From Oscillospiraceae bacterium (lineage in GTDB: Bacteria; Bacillota; Clostridia; Oscillospirales; Ruminococcaceae), in NCBI GenBank assembly GCA_029068025.1, contig JAIEDJ010000168.1, positions 1 through 48,078 of the forward strand: a DNA stretch of 48,078 nucleotides. Reading direction: 5' to 3'. Shown piece after piece: positions 42,689 through 48,078 of this stretch (position 1 is its first letter; each line of letters starts with the position of its first letter). The notes under the pieces are model-generated. The model made no database searches, was not told the origin of the DNA, and was given only the letters and a program-made list of their open reading frames with translations. The position numbers and the translations under genes are program-made.

Positions 42689-43324
42689 ATGACGGAAAAG
42701 ATCGTTTTTCTGCACGGACTTGGGCAAAGCAGCGCAGCTTGGAACGGAGTTTTTAAATATTTCGACGGGATCGGTGAATTCTGTTGTCCCGATCTTGTTA
42801 AGATGTGCGGGAGTCCTGCTGATTATAAGACATTGTTTCTGGCTTTTTCGGAATATTGTTCGAATCTTGGTGAGCCTTTGAACTTGGTCGGGCTGTCGCT
42901 GGGCGGTATGCTCGCATTGAACTACGCCGCTGAAAATCCCGAAGCGATACGCTCTCTTGTGCTGATCGGCACACAATACAAGTCTCCGAAGGCAATGCTG
43001 AAGCTTCAGAACGTGATCCTTAAGATCATGCCTAAAGCCTCATTCGGTGAAACGGGCTTCGACAAAAGGAATTTTATCTCGCTTGCGAACTCAATGACAG
43101 AGCTTGATTTCAGCGAAAAGCTGCAAAACGTCTCCTGCCCGGCTCTTGTCCTTATCGGAGCGCGCGACAAGCCCAACCGCAAGGCAGCGCTTGAACTGTC
43201 ACAGCTGATGAACGGCTCGGTGTTCGCCGAGATTAAAAATGCGGGCCACGAGGTAAACCGTGACGCTCCCAAGCAGCTTGCGGAAACCGTTAAACGATTT
43301 TACGAAACGGAACATATCATATGA
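42689..43324 (+). CDS. alpha/beta hydrolase
   Basis: 211 aa. Oxyanion region VFLHGLGQSSAAW, nucleophile elbow VGLSLGGML (Ser near 71), acid in LIGARDKPN and His in NAGHEVNRDAP. The fold hydrolyses esters, thioesters or similar bonds; the lid region is short and gives no clue to substrate. AAGGAG precedes the ATG. Its stop overlaps the CDF transporter start (ATGA). Confidence 0.88.
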   Translation: MTEKIVFLHGLGQSSAAWNGVFKYFDGIGEFCCPDLVKMCGSPADYKTLFLAFSEYCSNLGEPLNLVGLSLGGMLALNYAAENPEAIRSLVLIGTQYKSPKAMLKLQNVILKIMPKASFGETGFDKRNFISLANSMTELDFSEKLQNVSCPALVLIGARDKPNRKAALELSQLMNGSVFAEIKNAGHEVNRDAPKQLAETVKRFYETEHII

Positions 43325-44520
43325 TCGACTTTATCATCAAAAAATTCATAAAGAACAGTGGAAACGTTGAAGATCCCGTCGTTCGTTCCGCTTACGGAAA
43401 GCTGGCGGGATGGGTCGGCATCGTCTGCAATTTGTTTTTGTGCGCGGGAAAATTCATAACCGGTCTTTTGTCGGGAAGTATGTCCGTGACGGCGGACGCA
43501 GTGAACAATCTTTCAGACGCGTCCTCGGGAGTTATCGGACTTATCGGCTTCAAGCTCTCCGAACGCTCCGCCGACAAGGAGCACCCTTACGGTCACGGAC
43601 GCTATGAATATCTCGCGGGATTTATGGTAGCGGCGCTTATTATGATAATCGGCGCTCAGCTGCTGCGCGACAGTGTTATAAAGATAATCACCCCGACAAA
43701 GGTGGAGTTCGGGATAGTCACGGCGGCGATGCTTACGGTATCGATCTTTGTGAAGCTGTGGATGATGCTGTTCTACAAAAGGACGGGCAGGCGGATCAAT
43801 TCCGAAACGATCATCGCCTCCGCCGCCGACAGCCGCAACGACGTTATTTCAACAACGGCGGTGCTGGCGGCACTGATCATCTCGCATTTTTGCGGCGTTG
43901 AACTGGACGGCGTTATGGGCGCGGCGGTCGCGGTGTTTATTCTGTACAGCGGCGTTGGACTTGTCAAGGAGACGATGGATCCGCTGTTGGGAAAAGCCCC
44001 GAGCGCGGAGCTTGTGGAAAAAATACACGAAGAGATACTCTCATATGACGGGATACTCGGAACACACGATCTGATGATACACGACTACGGCCCGGGACGG
44101 CAGTTTGCGTCTGTTCATGTTGAGATGCCAGCTGATATTTCGTTTGTAGAGTGCCACGAGATCATTGACAGAATAGAGCGCGATTATCTTGCCAAAGGAA
44201 TGAATATGCTGGTTCACCCCGATCCGATTGTTTCAGAGAAACACAAAACGGGACGAATAGATGCCGAGCTTAAGCGGATAGTCCGGGGGATCGACGAGAG
44301 CATAACCGTTCACGATGTCAGAGTGGTGGACTGCGCCGACAAGCTGCGCGTTATATTTGATTGTGTGGTTCCTCCGGAAACGGGAATAGATGACGCCGAG
44401 CTTTCAAAGGAGATCGAGCGTTTTCTGCGTATAAAGTTTCCGAACGCAAGCTGCGAGATCAGCTTTGAGAGCAGCTATGCAAGTATCCCGAAAAACGGTT
44501 CGGATCAACAGGTTGACTAA
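43321..44520 (+). CDS. CDF-family divalent cation efflux protein
   Basis: 399 aa with six membrane helices, then a long cytoplasmic part carrying a CDF C-terminal domain plus a second such region (HDVRVVDCADKLRVIFDCVV). Metal-site segments: helix 2 TADAVNNLSDASS, loop HPYGHGR, helix 5 ASAADSRNDVIS. Compared with FieF, the second Asp of helix 2 is Asn, so the metal may be Mn rather than Zn/Fe; that is inference. Start overlaps the hydrolase stop, so the two are coupled. Confidence 0.9.
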   Translation: MIDFIIKKFIKNSGNVEDPVVRSAYGKLAGWVGIVCNLFLCAGKFITGLLSGSMSVTADAVNNLSDASSGVIGLIGFKLSERSADKEHPYGHGRYEYLAGFMVAALIMIIGAQLLRDSVIKIITPTKVEFGIVTAAMLTVSIFVKLWMMLFYKRTGRRINSETIIASAADSRNDVISTTAVLAALIISHFCGVELDGVMGAAVAVFILYSGVGLVKETMDPLLGKAPSAELVEKIHEEILSYDGILGTHDLMIHDYGPGRQFASVHVEMPADISFVECHEIIDRIERDYLAKGMNMLVHPDPIVSEKHKTGRIDAELKRIVRGIDESITVHDVRVVDCADKLRVIFDCVVPPETGIDDAELSKEIERFLRIKFPNASCEISFESSYASIPKNGSDQQVD

Positions 44521-44541
44521 ATCCGAAAAAAGTGTTATAAT
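44513..44541 (+). promoter_or_regulatory. sigma-A promoter inside the end of the CDF gene
   Basis: TTGACT (44513-44518), 17 bp, TATAAT (44536-44541). It would drive the next gene with a leader of about 240 nt containing repeat copy 6. Confidence 0.72.
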
Positions 44542-44565
44542 AAAAACAGAAACGCAATAAACACG

Positions 44566-44780
44566 CAGCAAGGGATCTAACGCTAAGATCAACTGTAGAT
44601 AGTTCAGTAAATTTCAAAAAGTGTCCGAAGTGTCGGCAAGCCGACACACCTAAAAATTTTAATAAATAATAAAAAAATTTTTTCGGCCGGTTCTCAATTG
44701 ACGGCTAAGCGCAGCGTGCCGCCAATTGAGAATTTTGAATTTTTTTAATCAAGAAATTTGAAATTCTTTTAGATAAGGGG
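44566..44780 (+). repeat. GAAATTTCAAAA-type leader repeat (copy 6)
   Basis: AGGGATCTAACGCTAAGATC at the left, AAATTTCAAAA (44609-44619), TTCTCAATTGACGGC and GCCGCCAATTGAGAA inner arms, TTTGAAATTC (44757-44766) and an end AGATAAGGGGGAG that is the ribosome site of the next gene. An extra GTGTCGGC/GCCGACAC hairpin lies inside. Confidence 0.8.
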
Positions 44781-44787
44781 GAGCTTG

Positions 44788-45525
44788 TTGAGGATCGAAA
44801 AATATTATTTTCACGCGGATGTTCAGAAGTATTCCGACAGGCTCCGCCATATGCTTATTGTCGTCATAGCGCCTATATTGGCTGTGTGCGTTTTCAGCAC
44901 GGTGAATATAGTGCTGAACTTCGGCTCGGACTTCTCAAAGCTGCTGATGATCGTTATAGCGGGCAGTGTTTTTTTCGGAATGGTGTTCACGTTTGTTGCA
45001 ACGTATTTTATCGATAAACGCCGCCGCCGTCATTCGCGGTATACTTTTTTTGACATTCTCCCGTGCGGAATGGTGTTCAGCGAATACGCGGGCGAGTTCA
45101 CGCGGTACGGCGAGAGAATAATTATGCGGCGGCTGTATTATATCCCGTTTGACAAGCTGGAAAGCGTCTCGAGAGATCCAAAGACCGCTCCTCACAATAT
45201 TATATTTAAGGGTGCTGCCCACAGGTATTATCTCGAAACGGAACGGTTGGGCTATCACATTGACGAGGAGGGCAGGATCGAGTTTGACACGTCGATCCTG
45301 AACGGCGCGTATTATGATGAAATTTCGACGGTGACAGTAAAAAACCGCTTTGGAAACACAAAGCGGCTGGAGAAGTCTGTTCTGTTTTATTGGGAAGAAT
45401 TCAAGAATATGCCGGAGAAAAAGCCGTTCGATATCTCACAATACGTCACCGCACGCCGCAAGTCTAAGCCGAAGACCTCCAACCCCGCGCTGGAAGCGCC
45501 AAGCTTCAGCCGAAACTGGAAATGA
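44788..45525 (+). CDS. membrane protein of unknown function
   Basis: 245 aa. Start is one of two adjacent TTG codons (44785 or 44788) after AAGGGGGAG; the second is better spaced. Two membrane helices (~22-43 and ~50-72) precede a soluble part with LYYIPFDKLESVSRDP and HRYYLETERLGYHI, which recalls the PH-like fold of YcxB-type proteins. The tail is basic and disordered. Not recognised further. Confidence 0.7.
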   Translation: MRIEKYYFHADVQKYSDRLRHMLIVVIAPILAVCVFSTVNIVLNFGSDFSKLLMIVIAGSVFFGMVFTFVATYFIDKRRRRHSRYTFFDILPCGMVFSEYAGEFTRYGERIIMRRLYYIPFDKLESVSRDPKTAPHNIIFKGAAHRYYLETERLGYHIDEEGRIEFDTSILNGAYYDEISTVTVKNRFGNTKRLEKSVLFYWEEFKNMPEKKPFDISQYVTARRKSKPKTSNPALEAPSFSRNWK

Positions 45526-45548
45526 TCTTCAAGAGATCCATATACAAA

Positions 45549-45587
45549 CTAACACCGCACGGACAACGTGCGGCGTTAGTTTTTTTA
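45549..45587. terminator. intrinsic terminator
   Basis: CTAACACCGCACG and CGTGCGGCGTTAG form a 13-bp stem with one mismatch, followed by TTTTTTT. Near twin of 12461-12494. Confidence 0.87.
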
Positions 45588-45622
45588 AAACAACAGGAGA
45601 CAATCCTTGTGTGGGTGTTGTC

Positions 45623-46162
45623 TTAATCACTGAAAAAACATTTTGTAAGCTGATCCGCCATCTCACTGATTATTTCGGCACGGGTGGCGGAATCGTATTG
45701 TGCGTTGTCGGTAAATGCGTAATATCCGCCCTTGATGGTGAAGCTGAGAAGAATATTTATTTCGGGAATATCCTTACATTTAGAATATTTTTCAAACATA
45801 AACTTACGGATCTTGCTTTCCACACGATCAACAAGTATCCCCTTGCGATCATTTGAGAATATAATATCAATAAGTGATTGATTGGCAATAAAACCATCGA
45901 ACAGCTCACTGATAAAGACCTTTGGCTCGGACAGTACCGCGTCCGGATGCCTTATACTGCTAAGAACGCTGTCAAGCAGCTCATTCTCCAACGACTCAGA
46001 CAAATCGTAGATATCCTTGTAGTGAAGATAAAAGGTCGCCTTGTTGATCTCCGCGAGATCCGAAAGCTCCTTTACCGTGATACGCTCCAACGGTTTTTTT
46101 GAGCGAAGCTGCAAAAACGAGTTTATGATTGCGCTCTTTGTTTTTTTGACACGGAGATCCAT
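45623..46162 (-). CDS. TetR-family transcriptional regulator
   Basis: 179 aa. N-terminal HTH: TKSAIINSFLQLRSKKPLER, ITVKELSDLAEINKATFYLH, YKDIYDL. The C-terminal domain (ligand binding, dimerisation) is short and unclassified, of the TetR_C_33/DUF-type common in Bacillota. It is divergent from glgB and its promoter overlaps that of glgB, so it probably controls itself and perhaps glgB. Confidence 0.9.
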   Translation of the reverse strand: MDLRVKKTKSAIINSFLQLRSKKPLERITVKELSDLAEINKATFYLHYKDIYDLSESLENELLDSVLSSIRHPDAVLSEPKVFISELFDGFIANQSLIDIIFSNDRKGILVDRVESKIRKFMFEKYSKCKDIPEINILLSFTIKGGYYAFTDNAQYDSATRAEIISEMADQLTKCFFSD

Positions 46163-46238
46163 ATTTCTTCATTTCCTTCCCGATAATTGATGATTTTCGG
46201 TAAACGTTGCAAATTTGACAGCGGAGATCATCCGCCGA

Positions 46239-46299
46239 TTGAAAAACCGTTTCTATCCTATTATAATTAGATTATAGCATATTAAACGACTGCCGTCAA
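46239..46299. promoter_or_regulatory. overlapping divergent promoters with a palindromic operator candidate
   Basis: Plus strand: TTGAAA (46239-46244), 17 bp, TATAAT (46262-46267) for glgB. Minus strand: TTGACG (46294-46299), 17 bp, TATAAT (46271-46276) for the TetR gene. The perfect palindrome ATAAT-TAG-ATTAT (46263-46275) covers both -10 boxes, an ideal place for a TetR dimer, though A/T-rich and partly explained by the two -10 boxes. Confidence 0.72.
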
Positions 46300-46341
46300 G
46301 ACAATATCGCGTTTTTTCAACAGAATTTTTTGGAGGGAATT

Positions 46342-48078
46342 ATGGACTTTTACAGCTTTTATATGGGAAAAAATTTTGATGTTTATCAGTATCTCGGCGC
46401 TCACCGCGAGGGAAACGGCTGGATATTCCGCGTGTTTGCGCCGAACGCCGCGCGTGTGACGCTGCTCGGCGATTTCACTAAGGGTTATGAGTATGAAATG
46501 AACCGTGTCGGGGACGGGAACTTTTTTGAGGTGTGGACGGCGGACGCTTCTGTGGGCGACAGATATTTTCACAGGATCTACAGCCGCAGCGGGGGATATA
46601 CCGATCATTGTGATATTTACGGCTTCGGAATGGAGCTTCGTCCCGAATGGAGATCGGTTCTGCGCGATCTGTCGGAATATCGATTCGATGATGACAAATG
46701 GATGAACGGCCGTACCGATTTTAAGAACAGACCGCTGAATATTTATGAAATGCACCTCGGCTCGTGGTGCAAAAAAGAGGACAGCTCGTGGTTCTCCTAC
46801 ACGGAGATCGCCGATAAACTGATAAAGTACTTAAAAAAGACAGGCTATAACTGCGTTGAATTTCTGCCTCTGTCGGAGCACCCTTGCGACGAATCGTGGG
46901 GGTATCAGAATACCGGATTTTTTGCCCCTACCGCGCGTTACGGCACTGCCTCAGAGCTTATGGTACTTATCGATAAGCTTCATCAGAATGATATAGCAGC
47001 TGTAATGGATTTTGTGCCCGTGCACTTCGCTGTGGACAACTATGGTATCGGCAGATATGACGGCACGGCACTTTATGAATATCCGAACAACGATGTCGGA
47101 GTCAGTGAATGGGGCAGCTGCAACTTTATGCACTCGCGCGGAGAGGTTCGGAGCTTCCTGCAGTCCTGCGCTTATTACTGGCTGAAGGAATTCCATTTTG
47201 ACGGCATACGTATGGACGCTATCAGCCGCATAATTTATTGGCAGGGCGACGAGCGGCGCGGCGTAAACGGCAACGGCGTTGATTTTATCAGAACCATGAA
47301 CAGAGGACTAAAGGAACGGCTTCCGTCATGTATGCTGTTCGCGGAGGATTCCACTAACTTCCCGAACGTGACCAAGCCTGTCGATCAGGGCGGTCTCGGC
47401 TATGATTACAAATGGGATATGGGATTTATGAACGACACTCTGAACTATTTCCGCACAGCTCCCGAATATCGTTCGGACAATTATCACAAGCTCACGTTTT
47501 CGATGATGTATTATTATAATGAAAATTATCTTCTTCCGTTTTCACATGACGAAAACGTTCACGGTAAAGCGACTATTCTCCAGAAAATGAACGGCGAGTA
47601 TGAGGAAAAATTCCCGCAGGGACGCGCCTTATATTTATATATGTACATACATCCCGGCAAGAAGCTGAATTTCATGTGTGGCGAGATCGGGCAGCTCCGC
47701 GAGTGGGATGAAAGCCGCGAACAGGATTGGGACATACTTAAATATCCGAAGCATGACAGTTTTCATCATTTTATGACAGAGCTGAATAAACTTTATCTTT
47801 CTCACCCGGCGTTTTTTGAACATGACTATGATAACAACGGTTTTTGTTGGCTTGACTGCAACAATACAGAAAACTGCATTTATGTGATAGAGCGGCAAGG
47901 CGGCGGAGAAACGCTGGCGGCGGTATTTAATTTCAGCAATGTGACAAAAGACTACTCTGTCGGAAAATATCAAGACAGAACTGCCAAAATTCTGCTGAAT
48001 ACAGATTGGAACAGATTCGGCGGAGATACCTCGGACGACGCTGTATCCGATATTTCCATGCTATCCAAACATTTTTGA
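46342..48078 (+). CDS. glgB: 1,4-alpha-glucan branching enzyme
   Basis: 578 aa from MDFYSFYMGK (GGAGGG upstream; an upstream TTG at 46330 is unlikely). N-terminal CBM48 (~20-115: FRVFAPNAARVTLLGDF), GH13 barrel with YEMHLGSW, FLPLSEHPCDESWGYQ, MDFVPVHF (region I), GIRMDAIS (nucleophile Asp), MLFAEDST (acid/base Glu) and SHDENVHGK. It cuts alpha-1,4 chains and makes alpha-1,6 branches in glycogen. The C-terminal beta domain stops early after TDWNRFGG and lacks the usual final LPP segment, so the last ~30-40 residues seem lost; the stop codon is also the last base of the window. Confidence 0.92.
   Translation: MDFYSFYMGKNFDVYQYLGAHREGNGWIFRVFAPNAARVTLLGDFTKGYEYEMNRVGDGNFFEVWTADASVGDRYFHRIYSRSGGYTDHCDIYGFGMELRPEWRSVLRDLSEYRFDDDKWMNGRTDFKNRPLNIYEMHLGSWCKKEDSSWFSYTEIADKLIKYLKKTGYNCVEFLPLSEHPCDESWGYQNTGFFAPTARYGTASELMVLIDKLHQNDIAAVMDFVPVHFAVDNYGIGRYDGTALYEYPNNDVGVSEWGSCNFMHSRGEVRSFLQSCAYYWLKEFHFDGIRMDAISRIIYWQGDERRGVNGNGVDFIRTMNRGLKERLPSCMLFAEDSTNFPNVTKPVDQGGLGYDYKWDMGFMNDTLNYFRTAPEYRSDNYHKLTFSMMYYYNENYLLPFSHDENVHGKATILQKMNGEYEEKFPQGRALYLYMYIHPGKKLNFMCGEIGQLREWDESREQDWDILKYPKHDSFHHFMTELNKLYLSHPAFFEHDYDNNGFCWLDCNNTENCIYVIERQGGGETLAAVFNFSNVTKDYSVGKYQDRTAKILLNTDWNRFGGDTSDDAVSDISMLSKHF

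Overview
The window looks like chromosomal DNA from a mid-GC gut Bacillota, most like Oscillospiraceae/Ruminococcus relatives. This is inferred from AGGAGG-type ribosome sites, many clean sigma-A promoters (TTGACA, 17 bp, TATAAT), RNase Y, a queuosine-precursor transporter with a preQ1-like leader, glycogen/starch GH13 enzymes and many small palindromic repeats. No rRNA, tRNA, CRISPR array, prophage or autonomous transposase was seen. The window opens inside a GH13 gene (minus strand) and closes exactly at the stop codon of a glycogen branching enzyme.

Layout. 1-6.9 kb: GH13 fragment, then two overlapping genes for large c-di-GMP phosphodiesterases (degenerate GGDEF, intact EAL). 7.2-10 kb: a VWA protein, a macro-domain protein with an XRE-like C-terminus, and a SIR2-like protein, a possible NAD/ADP-ribose cassette. 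10.3-15.4 kb: ychF and a NERD protein, a decayed AraC-type regulator beside a MITE-like element, then a glycosyltransferase and galE. 16-21.2 kb: pyrE, a small lipoprotein, a protein with two FliD-like repeats, a Nif11-like small protein, and the DUF58/MoxR pair. 21.4-26.3 kb: the chemotaxis operon cheA-cheW-cheR-cheB. 26.5-29.2 kb: a FliK-like protein followed by a free FlhB C-terminal domain, with no other flagellar gene. 29.2-33.8 kb: a lipoprotein, pnuC with a long structured leader, comEA, queT, and a YczE-type membrane protein. 34.2-38.2 kb: a four-gene unit whose first gene fuses a sensory [FeFe]-hydrogenase-like module to a methyl-accepting chemotaxis signalling domain. 38.3-45.5 kb: rny, glmM, a hydrolase/CDF transporter pair and a membrane protein. 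45.6-48.1 kb: a TetR regulator divergent from glgB, with a shared palindrome over both -10 boxes.

How the parts work together. The Che proteins supply receptor array, adaptor, kinase and adaptation enzymes. The soluble hydrogenase-MCP fusion is a good candidate input, and the EAL proteins could tie motility or surface behaviour to c-di-GMP. CheY, stator and filament genes must lie elsewhere if the cell swims; the isolated FliK-like, FlhB-like and FliD-like proteins make this an open question. Central metabolism genes (pyrE, galE, glmM, glgB, ychF, rny) are ordinary.

Non-coding content is rich. One repeat superfamily, bounded by inverted GAAATTTCAAAA-like arms, occurs six times; three copies form the 5' leaders of genes and run directly into the ribosome-binding site. 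Four MITE-like elements have different terminal inverted repeats but a related core. Two short promoter-hairpin units look like small RNA genes. All coordinates and motifs were read by eye; no database search was run.
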